From JAZOTM01 sp045657625 (GTDB lineage: Bacteria; Bacillota; Clostridia; Lachnospirales; Lachnospiraceae), in NCBI GenBank assembly GCA_045657625.1, contig JAZOTM010000030.1, positions 124,001 to 188,000 of the forward strand: a DNA stretch of 64,000 bases, in the 5' to 3' direction. The number at the start of each line of letters is the position of its first letter. Within the stretch, counting starts at the first letter, position 1. Of this stretch, positions 44,442-52,883 are shown in pieces. The position numbers were made by a program, and so were the translations under genes. The notes beneath the pieces are model-generated. The model was given only the letters and a program-made list of their open reading frames with translations. It was not told the origin of the DNA and did not search any database.

Positions 44442-45980
44442 ATGAGTGGGAAGATGACTATTTTTGCTGGAATTTATATTGGAACCCATGAGGTTAGCAT
44501 GAAAATCTTCGAGATTTCATCCAAGAAGAAATTACAGCCCATTGATTATTTAAAAAGGAAAGTGGAAATTGGACGGGATATCTACCGGGAAAAAATGATT
44601 TCTCCGGAAACCATGGATGCACTGTGTAAGACTTTGTCAGAATTTTTGAAAATCATGGAAGGATATCGCGTCACTTCTTATAAAGCCTATGGGGGGCCTT
44701 TTTTACAGGATGCGACCAATCGGTTTTTCTTTTTGGACCAGTTGAAGCAACGGACAAAAATCGATGTGAATGTACTTAGCAATTCGGAACATCGTTTTTT
44801 GACCTACAAGTCTATTGCAGCAAGACCGGAATTTAATGATTACATTCATGAAAATGCGGCAGTGGTGGATATTGGTGGCAACAGTGTGCAGATGACCTTG
44901 TTTATGAAGGGAACGTTGGTTACGACCCAGCATATGGTCATCGGAACTCTTCGTATGAAGGAAAAACTGTCCGGAAAAGGAAAAACCTTAAAAAAATACA
45001 AAGCAGAGATTCGCGAATTGGTGGAGAAGGAGTTGGAGGCGTTTCAACGCCAGTATTTGCAGTATGAGCCTTTGCAATATTTGATTTTCATGGGAGATTA
45101 TTGTTTGGATTTGATTCGCAGCGCCGGAAGGGATAAGACCAAAACGGAAATCGAAACAGATAAGGTTTTAAAATATTTGAAACAGATTGATCGTTTGGAC
45201 ACGGAAGCGGTGGCGGAAGAACTAAATCTTTCTACGATGGCGGATGCGCTTTTGATTCCGTCCTTGACCATGATGCAATGTGTGATGGAAGAGATGGAGC
45301 CGCGTCAAATTTATATTCCCGGTGGGAATATCAGCGATGGAATTGCTTATGATTTTGCAGGAAAAAATCATATTTTTTCCATTACCCATGATTTTGAAAA
45401 AGATATTTTGGATGCAGCCATTTCTTTGGCGCGTCGTTACAATGGATTTAGTGCTCACAATCAGGCGGTTATGGAATATTCGGAAAAGATTTTTGATGCG
45501 ACCAAGAAATTGCATGGTTTGGGAAAACGACAAAAATTGATGCTAAAGCTTGCAGCGATTTTACATGATTGTGGAAAATATATTAGTTTTGCCAATTCTC
45601 CGGATTGTTCTTATCAGATTATTATGAGCTCGGAAATTATGGGACTTTCTCATAAGGAGCGAGAGATGGTGGCCAGCATTGTAAAATACAATGTTTATGA
45701 AGTGGAACCCTATGAAAATCTGATGGACAAATTGGACCAAAGCAGTTATATCTACGTGGCAAAAATGGCTGCGATTCTCAAGGTGGCCAATGCCTTGGAT
45801 CGTAGTCACAAGCAAAAATGCAAAGACGTGAAGATGCTTTTAAAAGAAAAAGAATTGGCGATTATGATTACGGCAGAAGAAGATATTATGATGGAACGAA
45901 GCGGTATGCAGGCAAAAGAAGATGCCTTTGAAACCGTAATGGGCGTAAAACCGGTTCTTCATATTCGAAGAGATTGGTAA
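44442..45980 (+). CDS. Ppx/GppA-like protein with HD domain, altered active site
   Basis: A 512-residue protein. Residues 1-300 follow the Ppx/GppA actin-like fold and residues about 325-500 form an HD domain (ILHDCGKYIS, H375-D376). Ppx/GppA hydrolyse polyphosphate or pppGpp. The next gene is ppk, supporting a polyphosphate role. Two key acidic positions are changed: the first phosphate-loop Asp (usually in DxGS) is Tyr12 in GIYIGTHEVS, and the final Glu of the usual DIGGGSTE motif is Gln150 (DIGGNSVQ). Catalysis may be altered or lost, with the HD part taking over. GGGGGAT ribosome site upstream. Confidence 0.85.
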   Translation: MSGKMTIFAGIYIGTHEVSMKIFEISSKKKLQPIDYLKRKVEIGRDIYREKMISPETMDALCKTLSEFLKIMEGYRVTSYKAYGGPFLQDATNRFFFLDQLKQRTKIDVNVLSNSEHRFLTYKSIAARPEFNDYIHENAAVVDIGGNSVQMTLFMKGTLVTTQHMVIGTLRMKEKLSGKGKTLKKYKAEIRELVEKELEAFQRQYLQYEPLQYLIFMGDYCLDLIRSAGRDKTKTEIETDKVLKYLKQIDRLDTEAVAEELNLSTMADALLIPSLTMMQCVMEEMEPRQIYIPGGNISDGIAYDFAGKNHIFSITHDFEKDILDAAISLARRYNGFSAHNQAVMEYSEKIFDATKKLHGLGKRQKLMLKLAAILHDCGKYISFANSPDCSYQIIMSSEIMGLSHKEREMVASIVKYNVYEVEPYENLMDKLDQSSYIYVAKMAAILKVANALDRSHKQKCKDVKMLLKEKELAIMITAEEDIMMERSGMQAKEDAFETVMGVKPVLHIRRDW

Positions 45981-45995
45981 ACGAGGGGGGATGCT

Positions 45996-48146
45996 ATGGA
46001 TAATCATTTTTTACAGCCGGCTTACTATGAAAACAGAGAATTAAGCTGGTTGAAATTCGAACATCGTGTTTTAAATGAAGCAAAGGATAAGGAAATTCCC
46101 TTGTTGGAACGGCTGAAATTTATCAGTATCACGTCTTCCAACTTGGATGAATTTTTCATGGTGCGTGTGGCGTCTCTAAAGGATATGGTACATGCAGAGT
46201 ACAAGAAAAAAGATATTGCCGGAATGACGGTGGAAGAGCAACTGTCTGCCATAAATGTGGCAACCAAGGAATTGGTAAAAGAGGAATATCGCGTATTCAA
46301 TCGACAGTTATTGCCGTTATTGAAGGAGGAAGGGGTGACCTTCCTTTTACAGCATGAAAATCTGTCTAAGAGTCAAAAGGAATATGTGGATACCTATTTT
46401 GAAGAAAAAATATATCCGGTTTTGACTCCCATGGCGGTGGATGCTTCCAGACCGTTTCCGTTGATTCGCAACCGTTCCTTAAATATTGTGGCAAAATTAA
46501 AAAAACAGAAAAGCGAGTTATTGGAAGTGGGCAAGAACGATGTGGACTTTGCAACGGTGCAGGTGCCATCCGGTTTGCCGCGTTATTTGGTTTTGCCGAA
46601 GGAAGAAGGGAAAAAATATACCATTATTTTATTGGAGCAGGTCATTGAACGGAATATTCAAAAACTGTTCTTGAATTATCAAGTGTTGGCGGCTTTTCCT
46701 TATCGTGTTATGAGAAACGCGGATTTGTCCATAGATGAAGATGAAGCCTCTGATTTGTTAAAAGAGATTCAAAAGCAGTTAAAGAGACGGCAGTGGGGCG
46801 AGGTCATTCGTCTGGAAGTAGAAGATGGTATCGATAAAAAGGTGCTGCATTTTCTGAAGGATCAGCTGCATATATCTTCGGATGAGGATATTTATCCCAT
46901 TGATGGTCCCATTGATTTGACTTTCTTAATGAAAATCTATGGATTAGAAGGGCTGGAAAATCTTCGTTACGAAAAATATCAACCGCAACCGGTACCGGAA
47001 ATTTCGGGGAACGGTTCGATTTTTGATTGTATTAAAAAACAGGATATCTTTTTACACCATCCTTACCAAAGCTTTGATCCGGTGGTACAGTTTATTCATG
47101 AAGCAGCACACGACCCTAATGTGCTGGCCATTAAGCAAACCCTCTATCGTGTCAGTGGTAATTCGCCGATTATTGCTTCTTTGGCCCAGGCGGCAGAGAA
47201 TGGCAAACAGGTTACGGTGTTGGTAGAACTTAAGGCGCGCTTTGATGAAGAAAACAATATTGTCTGGGCGAAGATGTTGGAAAAAGCAGGTTGCCATGTA
47301 ATCTACGGTTTGGTGGGCTTAAAGACTCATAGTAAAATTGCACTGGTGGTTCGTCTGGAAGAGGAGGGCATTTGCCGTTACGTGCATCTGGGAACCGGCA
47401 ATTACAATGATTCTACGGCGAAGTTATACACAGATTGTGGGTTGTTTACCTGTTCGGAGGAAATTGGCGAAGATGCTACAGCGGTCTTTAATATGTTGTC
47501 CGGCTATTCCGAACCGGCCAATTGGAATAAGCTGTTTGTGGCTCCGATTTGGCTGCGAAAACGGTTTTTGAAATTGATTCGTAGAGAAACCCAATATGCA
47601 AAAGAAGGAAGAAAGGGACGAATTATTGCAAAAATGAATTCCTTGTGTGACCAGGAAATCATTGCTGCCCTGTATGAAGCTTCCTCAGCCGGCGTGGAAA
47701 TAGACCTGATTGTTCGTGGAATTTGTTGCCTGCGTGTGGGAATTCCGGGCGTGAGTGAACATATTCGTGTGCGTTCTATCGTTGGAAATTTCTTAGAACA
47801 CAGTCGTATTTATTATTTCTATAATGATGGACAAGAAGAAGTGTATATGGGCTCCGCCGATTGGATGCCGCGCAACCTGGATCGAAGAGTGGAAATTATT
47901 TTCCCGGTAGAACGAGAGAAACTCCTGGAGCGGGCAAAACATATATTGGAAGTAGAACTTTCCGATAATCAAAAGGCGAACTTGTTGCAAGCAGATGGAA
48001 GTTATAAGAAAATGGATATGCGTGGAAAACAAAAACGCAATTCCCAGGAAGAATTCTGCGAAGAAGCAAAAAAATCCGTGGAAAAAGTGGGAAGTGTCCA
48101 GAAGGAACGAATTTTTACACCGGTATTTTCACCGGAAAACGAATAA
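45996..48146 (+). CDS. ppk1: Polyphosphate kinase 1
   Basis: A 716-residue enzyme with the PPK1 layout: N-terminal domain (ENRELSWLKFEHRVLNEA), head domain, and two phospholipase-D-like C-terminal domains. The autophosphorylated His is H445 (GLKTHSKIALVVR) and the second His is H602 (FLEHSRIYYF). Other motifs include YVHLGTGNYNDSTAKLYTD and GSADWMPRNLDRRVE. It reversibly polymerises ATP gamma-phosphate to polyphosphate. The preceding Ppx-like gene makes a typical ppx-ppk pair. A basic tail follows the catalytic core. Confidence 0.97.
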   Translation: MDNHFLQPAYYENRELSWLKFEHRVLNEAKDKEIPLLERLKFISITSSNLDEFFMVRVASLKDMVHAEYKKKDIAGMTVEEQLSAINVATKELVKEEYRVFNRQLLPLLKEEGVTFLLQHENLSKSQKEYVDTYFEEKIYPVLTPMAVDASRPFPLIRNRSLNIVAKLKKQKSELLEVGKNDVDFATVQVPSGLPRYLVLPKEEGKKYTIILLEQVIERNIQKLFLNYQVLAAFPYRVMRNADLSIDEDEASDLLKEIQKQLKRRQWGEVIRLEVEDGIDKKVLHFLKDQLHISSDEDIYPIDGPIDLTFLMKIYGLEGLENLRYEKYQPQPVPEISGNGSIFDCIKKQDIFLHHPYQSFDPVVQFIHEAAHDPNVLAIKQTLYRVSGNSPIIASLAQAAENGKQVTVLVELKARFDEENNIVWAKMLEKAGCHVIYGLVGLKTHSKIALVVRLEEEGICRYVHLGTGNYNDSTAKLYTDCGLFTCSEEIGEDATAVFNMLSGYSEPANWNKLFVAPIWLRKRFLKLIRRETQYAKEGRKGRIIAKMNSLCDQEIIAALYEASSAGVEIDLIVRGICCLRVGIPGVSEHIRVRSIVGNFLEHSRIYYFYNDGQEEVYMGSADWMPRNLDRRVEIIFPVEREKLLERAKHILEVELSDNQKANLLQADGSYKKMDMRGKQKRNSQEEFCEEAKKSVEKVGSVQKERIFTPVFSPENE

Positions 48147-48162
48147 AAAGAAGGTATGAAAA

Positions 48163-49020
48163 ATGCAGGCAATTGATTTACATGTACATTCTACAGCCTC
48201 AGATGGTACAGACTCTCCACGTGAGATTTTGGAATTGGCAAAACAGAAAAACTTGAAAGCCATTGCGTTGACGGATCATGACACGGTAGGCGGAATAGAG
48301 GAGGCTTTACTGGCAGCGCAGGATGTGCATGTACGCTGCATACCCGGAATTGAGATTTCTACCATGTATGAAGAAAAGGAAATTCATGTGGTAGGATTGT
48401 TTTTGGATTGGCAAAATGCCGAAATGCAGGGGAAACTGAAAGAATTTCAAAAAAAGAGAGAAAAACGAAATGAAGTGATGGCGGAGTTGCTGCAAAAAGA
48501 AGGTTTTTCTGTTACAATGGAAGAACTGCGCGAAGAATATCCCAATACAGTCATTACCAGAGCACATTTTGCTCGGCTTTTGCATAAGAAGGGCTATGTA
48601 AAAACGGTGAACGAAGCCTTTGAAAAGTACATTGGGGACGGTTGCAGATGCCATGTGGGACGACAGCTGATTACGCCTATGGAAGCCTGTGAATTTTTGT
48701 GTTGTTATGGCGCAATGCCTATACTGGCACATCCGATTCTTTACAATATGAATTTGGATCGTTTGAGACGTATGATTCGAGAAATGAAAAATTGTGGCTT
48801 GGTAGGTTTGGAAGCACTTTATTCTACCTATACCAAGGGAGAAACAGAACTGATGAAACGAGTGGCACTAGAAGAAGGGCTACTGATTTCCGGCGGTTCT
48901 GATTATCATGGAAGTAATAAACCACATATTCAGTTGGGAACAGGAACCGGTAGCCTTTATATACCGGAAACCGTCCTAGAGGATTTGGAATATTCGAAAA
49001 AAGATTTAAAAAAATGCTGA
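48163..49020 (+). CDS. PHP-domain phosphoesterase (YciV/TrpH-like)
   Basis: A 285-residue PHP protein: DLHVHSTASDGTDSPREI, AIALTDHDTVGGIEEAL and PGIEISTMYEEKEIHVVG are the metal-binding motifs, followed by ILAHPILY and ISGGSDYHGSNKPH. Relatives include 3',5'-nucleotide bisphosphate phosphatases and the 5'-3' exoribonuclease RNase AM. The motif set suggests an active enzyme, but the substrate cannot be read from sequence. It follows ppk1 by 16 bases, and its end lies close to the infC promoter. Confidence 0.87.
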   Translation: MQAIDLHVHSTASDGTDSPREILELAKQKNLKAIALTDHDTVGGIEEALLAAQDVHVRCIPGIEISTMYEEKEIHVVGLFLDWQNAEMQGKLKEFQKKREKRNEVMAELLQKEGFSVTMEELREEYPNTVITRAHFARLLHKKGYVKTVNEAFEKYIGDGCRCHVGRQLITPMEACEFLCCYGAMPILAHPILYNMNLDRLRRMIREMKNCGLVGLEALYSTYTKGETELMKRVALEEGLLISGGSDYHGSNKPHIQLGTGTGSLYIPETVLEDLEYSKKDLKKC

Positions 49021-49027
49021 GAAACTC

Positions 49028-49056
49028 TTGACGACAAGAGAAAAACATAGTATATT
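49028..49056 (+). promoter_or_regulatory. Sigma-A promoter for infC-rpmI-rplT
   Basis: TTGACG (49028-49033), a 17-base spacer and TATATT (49051-49056), near consensus. Confidence 0.78.
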
Positions 49057-49062
49057 ATACAA

Positions 49063-49212
49063 GTTGTTAGAAACAAAGTAGAGTATCCACTCTCACCTTA
49101 GCGCAATTGGGCGACTAAGTGTTCATATTTCAAATATGCATTTTAATGAGATTTGAGTTTGATTGTGGATAGTCTGTCTATCCACTTTTTTCATGTATGG
49201 AGGTATAAAACC
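49063..49212 (+). promoter_or_regulatory. L20-type leader with attenuator upstream of infC
   Basis: The untranslated leader holds TATCCAC (49084-49090) that can pair with GTGGATA (49165-49171), a stem CTTAG-CGC/GCG-ACTAAG (49097-49119), and an intrinsic terminator (GTGGATAG/CTATCCAC with six T, 49165-49191) just before the infC ribosome site. The upstream TATCCAC and the terminator stem compete for the same strand, the layout of the Firmicutes L20 leader. In that class L20 binding favours termination. The match is by architecture, not by profile search. Confidence 0.75.
49165..49191 (+). terminator. Attenuator terminator in the infC leader
   Basis: GTGGATAG (49165-49172) pairs with CTATCCAC (49178-49185), loop TCTGT, followed by six T. 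It ends 22 bases before the infC start, so readthrough is needed for expression. Confidence 0.85.
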
Positions 49213-49719
49213 ATTAGCGATTTAATGATTAATGAGCAGATTCGCGACAAAGAAGTGCGTGTGATCGGCGTTGACGGGGAACAGTTAGGCGTTATGCCTA
49301 TTAAGGAAGCACAGAAACTTGCGAGAGAAGCAGAACTTGATTTGGTGAAGATTGCACCTACTGCAAAGCCACCGGTTTGCAAGATTGTAGACTATGGCAA
49401 ATATAAGTATGAGCAGATTCGCCGTGAAAAAGAAGCTAAGAAAAAGCAAAAAACCGTTGAGATTAAGGAGATTCGTTTGTCTCCGAACATTGATACTAAT
49501 GATTTAAATACCAAGTTAAATGCTGCAAAGAAGTTTCTTTCCAAAGGAAACAAAGTAAAGATTACTTTGCGTTTCCGCGGTAGAGAAATGGCTCATATGA
49601 ATGACAGCAAACATATCTTAGATGATCTTGCAGAACAGTTAAGTGAAGTTGCTGTAGTGGAAAAAGCACCAAAGGTTGAAGGCAGAAGCATCAGCATGGT
49701 GTTGGCAGAGAAAAAATAG
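49213..49719 (+). CDS. infC: Translation initiation factor IF-3, ATT start
   Basis: A 168-residue protein. No ATG, GTG or TTG is properly spaced; ATT at 49213 lies nine bases after GGAGG and starts ISDLMINEQIRDKEVRVIG. This gives the usual IF-3 length (about 170). Conserved IF-3 parts are KPPVCKIVDYGKYKYEQ and KITLRFRGREMAH. IF-3 itself discriminates against non-standard starts, so an ATT start allows negative feedback, as known in other bacteria. A TTG frame start at 49153 lies upstream of the attenuator and is rejected. Confidence 0.93.
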   Translation: MSDLMINEQIRDKEVRVIGVDGEQLGVMPIKEAQKLAREAELDLVKIAPTAKPPVCKIVDYGKYKYEQIRREKEAKKKQKTVEIKEIRLSPNIDTNDLNTKLNAAKKFLSKGNKVKITLRFRGREMAHMNDSKHILDDLAEQLSEVAVVEKAPKVEGRSISMVLAEKK

Positions 49720-49744
49720 TTTTACAATTAAGGAGGATTTTAAA

Positions 49745-49942
49745 ATGCCAAAGATTAAGACAAGCAGAGCAGCTGCAAAACGTTTCAAAGTTACCGGAAC
49801 AGGAAAATTAAAGAGAAATAAAGCATACAAGAGACATATCTTAACCAAGAAGTCTACTAAGACAAAGAGAAATCTTCGTCATGCTACTACAGTAGATGCA
49901 AGCAACGTTAAGAATATGAAGAAGATTTTACCATACGTATAA
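49745..49942 (+). CDS. rpmI: 50S ribosomal protein L35
   Basis: A 65-residue basic protein (MPKIKTSRAAAKRFKVTGTG, LKRNKAYKRHILTKKS), full length for L35. ATG 49745 follows AAGGAGG. The open frame upstream of this ATG overlaps infC and has no homology. It sits in the conserved infC-rpmI-rplT order. Confidence 0.97.
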   Translation: MPKIKTSRAAAKRFKVTGTGKLKRNKAYKRHILTKKSTKTKRNLRHATTVDASNVKNMKKILPYV

Positions 49943-49968
49943 GAGTAAGTTAAGGAGGATCATAGAAC

Positions 49969-50325
49969 ATGGCAAGAATTAAAGGCGGCATTGGCGCTAA
50001 AAAGAAACACAATAGAGTATTAAAATTAGCTAAAGGATATAGAGGAGCTAGATCAAAACAGTATCGTGTTGCAAAACAGTCTGTTATGAGAGCCTTAACA
50101 AGTTCTTATGCAGGAAGAAAGCAGAGAAAGAGACAGTTCCGTTCTCTTTGGATCGCACGTATCAACGCTGCAGCTAGATTAAACGGACTTTCATACAGCA
50201 AATTCATGTATGGATTGAAGTTAGCAGGCGTGGAAATGAACCGTAAGATGTTAGCAGAGATGGCTGTAAACGATGCAGAAGGATTTGCAACACTTGCAGA
50301 ACTTGCAAAGTCTAAAGTAGCTTAA
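49969..50325 (+). CDS. rplT: 50S ribosomal protein L20
   Basis: A 118-residue basic protein with the L20 signature MARIKGGIGAKKKHNRVLKL, GYRGARSKQYRVAKQSVMRA, RDSLW-like RSLWIARINAA and NRKMLAEMAV. L20 organises early 50S assembly and is the expected effector of the upstream leader. AAGGAGG ribosome site. Terminated by the strong hairpin at 50339. Confidence 0.97.
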   Translation: MARIKGGIGAKKKHNRVLKLAKGYRGARSKQYRVAKQSVMRALTSSYAGRKQRKRQFRSLWIARINAAARLNGLSYSKFMYGLKLAGVEMNRKMLAEMAVNDAEGFATLAELAKSKVA

Positions 50326-50338
50326 GAAAAGTTTTGAG

Positions 50339-50370
50339 AAAAGGGTCGTACGAAAAGTACGACCCTTTTT
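50339..50370. terminator. Terminator after rplT, shared with the convergent AraC gene
   Basis: AAAAGGGTCGTAC pairs with GTACGACCCTTTT (loop GAAAA), flanked by A and T runs, so it can act on both strands. Confidence 0.92.
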
Positions 50371-50389
50371 GTGTAATAGAAAATGTTTT

Positions 50390-51217
50390 TTAGTGTTCCT
50401 TAGCGTTACGGTATTCCCTTGGGGATACCTTTTTTTCTTTTCGAAAGGCTTTGGAAAAGTACAGGCTGTTATCAAACCCTACGGAGTTTGCAATGGCTGT
50501 TACCGATAGGTTGGAGTGTTCCAAGAGGTAACAGGCTTCTTTGATGCGAAAGTCTGTCAAAAATTCTTTTGGAGATTGATTTAACACCGCTTGGAAAGAG
50601 CGGAATAATTGACTGCGACTTAAGCCTACGTAATTGGCAATATCCTGAATCGTAATGGGATAGGAGTAATTGGCATTGATGTATTCAATGGCCTTTTGCA
50701 CATAGGTATTACTAGTGTTTTGGACTTCTTTATTTGCATTTTTTACAAACAAGGACAGAACACTGTATAATAAGCCGGTCATTTCTACGGCGTGTTCAAA
50801 TTCATTGCCGCGCACGTCGTAAATGCGTAGGAGACCATCTTTTATTTTTTCTCCATTGGGGAGATTGCGAATAAAAGGACGTTCCTGCGAAAATTCGGTT
50901 GCCTTTAAAATAATGGAAGCATCGCTTCCGTTGAAACCGACCCAAGCATATTCCCAAGGGTCTTCCTGATCTGCCATATATGTGATTTCCGTGTTTGGGT
51001 AGATTAAAAAAATATCACCGGCAGAAAGGATGTGGGTTTCGTGATTTACCGTATAGCTTCCTTTTCCGGAAATAATATAGTGGATTAAATAATGATTTCG
51101 AACACCGGGGCCCCATTGGTAAAGGGGCTCGCATTTTTGATAACCCACATTATAAACGGAAAGAGAAACCAATTCTTTTTCCGATACCTTGTATGATTTC
51201 TTGTATTTTTGCGCCAT
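50390..51217 (-). CDS. AraC-family transcriptional regulator
   Basis: A 275-residue protein on the - strand. Start 51217 (MAQKYKKSYK) is favoured over GTG 51226 because AAAGGAAG gives correct spacing. The N-terminal cupin domain (about 30-130: HYLIHYIISGKGSYTVNH, AGDIFLIYPNTEITY) probably binds a sugar or other small effector. The C-terminal double helix-turn-helix (about 175-272: ITIQDIANYVGLSRSQLFRS, VTAIANSVGFDNSLYFSKAF, SPREYR) is AraC type. It is divergent from galE and probably controls it, itself, or a distant sugar operon. Confidence 0.92.
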   Translation of the reverse strand: MAQKYKKSYKVSEKELVSLSVYNVGYQKCEPLYQWGPGVRNHYLIHYIISGKGSYTVNHETHILSAGDIFLIYPNTEITYMADQEDPWEYAWVGFNGSDASIILKATEFSQERPFIRNLPNGEKIKDGLLRIYDVRGNEFEHAVEMTGLLYSVLSLFVKNANKEVQNTSNTYVQKAIEYINANYSYPITIQDIANYVGLSRSQLFRSFQAVLNQSPKEFLTDFRIKEACYLLEHSNLSVTAIANSVGFDNSLYFSKAFRKEKKVSPREYRNAKEH

Positions 51218-51239
51218 TTTTACCACTTCCTTTAAGAAA

Positions 51240-51268
51240 ATTATAAAACATAGTGTTGGATGTTACAA
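51240..51268 (-). promoter_or_regulatory. Sigma-A promoter of the AraC-type gene
   Basis: On the - strand: TTGTAA, a 17-base spacer and a perfect TATAAT (complement of 51240-51245), about 23 bases before the start. Confidence 0.75.
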
Positions 51269-51285
51269 CATAATTACATGTTTTA
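51244..51285. promoter_or_regulatory. Nested inverted repeats, candidate operator
   Basis: TAAAACAT (51244-51251) is repeated inverted as ATGTTTTA (51278-51285). Inside it TGTTG (51254-51258) and CAACA (51266-51270) are inverted with a 7-base spacer. Both overlap the -10/-35 region of the AraC-type gene, so autoregulation is plausible. No strong galE promoter was seen between here and 51366; the best is a weak TAGAAT at 51319. Confidence 0.5.
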
Positions 51286-51365
51286 TGCGCCATTTTTTTC
51301 TAGCATTTTATAAAAAAATAGAATAGACTACATTTAGTAACAGAAACAGAAAAGGAGACGAAATA

Positions 51366-52382
51366 ATGGCAATTTTAGTAACGGGTGGAACCGGATATAT
51401 CGGAAGTCATACAGTAGTAGAACTTTTGAATGAAGGAAAAGAAGTGGTTATCTTAGATAACCTTAGCAACTCCAGTGAGAAGTCTTTGGAGCGTATCGAA
51501 GAATTGACCGGAAAGAGACCGGCATTTGTAAAAGGCGACATTTTAGACAGAGAAGTATTGCAGAAGATTTTTGATACCTATAAAATTGAAAGCTGCATTC
51601 ATTTCGCTGGCTTAAAGGCAGTTGGGGAATCTGTTCAGAAGCCTTGGGAATATTATGAGAATAACATTGCAGGTACTTTGACTTTAGTAGATGTCATGCG
51701 TAAAAACGGATGCAAGAATATTATTTTCTCTTCTTCCGCAACCGTATATGGTGATCCGGCACAGATTCCGATTACCGAAGAGTGCCCGAAGGGACAGTGC
51801 ACCAATCCTTATGGATGGACAAAATCTATGTTGGAGCAGATCTTATCTGATATGCAGAAAGCAGATCAGGAATGGAATGTCATCTTGCTACGTTACTTCA
51901 ACCCAATTGGAGCACACAAGAGCGGACGTATGGGAGAGAACCCAAATGGTATTCCAAACAACTTAATGCCTTATATTACACAGGTTGCAGTTGGTAAATT
52001 ACAGCAGCTTGGTGTATTTGGAAACGATTATGATACACCGGACGGAACCGGTGTCAGAGATTATATCCATGTTGTGGATTTAGCAATCGGACACGTAAAA
52101 GCGTTAAAGAAGATTGAAGAAAATGCAGGACTTTGCATCTATAATTTAGGAACCGGACATGGTTATAGCGTACTTGATATCGTAAAGAACTTTGAAGAAG
52201 CAAACGATATTAAGATTCCTTATGAGATCAAACCACGTAGAGCCGGAGATATTGCAACCTGCTATTGTGATCCTTCCAAAGCAGAAAGAGAACTTGGCTG
52301 GAAAGCACAGTATGGCATCAAAGATATGTGTGCAGATTCTTGGAATTGGCAGAAGAATAATCCAAATGGTTATGAGGATTAA
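51366..52382 (+). CDS. galE: UDP-glucose 4-epimerase
   Basis: A 338-residue extended SDR protein. Key motifs are the NAD-binding ILVTGGTGYIGSHTVVELL, SSSATVYGDPAQIPI, the catalytic NPYGWTKSMLEQIL (Tyr-x3-Lys) and LRYFNPIGAHKSGRMGE. These match GalE of about 338 residues. It interconverts UDP-glucose and UDP-galactose for galactose use and surface polysaccharide. AAAAGGAG ribosome site. It is a single-gene unit ended by a terminator. Confidence 0.96.
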   Translation: MAILVTGGTGYIGSHTVVELLNEGKEVVILDNLSNSSEKSLERIEELTGKRPAFVKGDILDREVLQKIFDTYKIESCIHFAGLKAVGESVQKPWEYYENNIAGTLTLVDVMRKNGCKNIIFSSSATVYGDPAQIPITEECPKGQCTNPYGWTKSMLEQILSDMQKADQEWNVILLRYFNPIGAHKSGRMGENPNGIPNNLMPYITQVAVGKLQQLGVFGNDYDTPDGTGVRDYIHVVDLAIGHVKALKKIEENAGLCIYNLGTGHGYSVLDIVKNFEEANDIKIPYEIKPRRAGDIATCYCDPSKAERELGWKAQYGIKDMCADSWNWQKNNPNGYED

Positions 52383-52386
52383 TTGG

Positions 52387-52412
52387 AAAAGGGCGGGAAA
52401 CCGCCCTTTTTT
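52387..52412 (+). terminator. Terminator after galE
   Basis: AAAAGGGCGG (52387-52396) pairs perfectly with CCGCCCTTTT (52401-52410), loop GAAA, plus more T. Confidence 0.93.
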
Positions 52413-52562
52413 AGGTTGCGTATCATGACACGATTTAATGGGTGGAAAGAATGCTTGGAAAATTTAGGAAAGCATGAATGGAAATTTGCAGGTAGAAATG
52501 GGGATTTCGAATTTGTTTTAGTGAGCGAAATATGAGGTGGTAAATAGAAGAGGTGTGTAGAT

Positions 52563-52693
52563 TTTTGTGAAACTGCTATGCGGCATAGCCGCGTATGCAA
52601 TCAGCAATAGAATCCTTATGGCAAGCAAGCTTGCCAAGAGGATTTTTTTGCTGATTAAATATGCCACTTAGGTGGCATATTAGTTTCACAAAA
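52563..52693. repeat. Cloverleaf palindromic element, copy B
   Basis: Closing stem TTTTGTGAAACT (52563-52574) with AGTTTCACAAAA (52682-52693), 12 perfect pairs. Arm one is TATGCGGC/GCCGCGTA (52577-52595, one wobble). The central arm is AATCAGCAA/TTGCTGATT (52599-52656, nine perfect pairs) containing AATCCT/AGGATT and GGCAAG-CAAG-CTTGCC. The last arm is ATATGCCAC/GTGGCATAT (52659-52680, nine perfect pairs). The order is the reverse of copy A, so it is inverted. The rest of the galE-tRNA gap (52413-52562 and 52694-52836) shows no feature I can support. Confidence 0.85.
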
Positions 52694-52836
52694 CTGGAAA
52701 CAAAGTATTTCTGAGAATTTTCTACGTAGTTCGCAGAAGCGCATGTATTCCGGGTTGTCCTTTTGCCATCCCATTGTTTACACAAATGCAAAAAATAAAC
52801 CAAATCGCGCAACTTTTAAAAAATCCCAAAAAGGGG

Positions 52837-52865
52837 TTGATTTCTTTCGTTTGCTTTGGTATTAT
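52837..52865 (+). promoter_or_regulatory. Promoter of tRNA-Glu
   Basis: TTGATT, a 17-base spacer and TATTAT, ending 18 bases before the tRNA. Confidence 0.75.
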
Positions 52866-52883
52866 TAAACACGGTTCAAATAT

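Noticed and set aside
49153..49212. TTG-started extension of infC
   Set aside because: It would be translated through the attenuator terminator and lacks homology and a ribosome site.
52576..52812. 78-residue - strand ORF across copy B
   Set aside because: About half of it is the palindromic element, with no ribosome site or recognisable motif.
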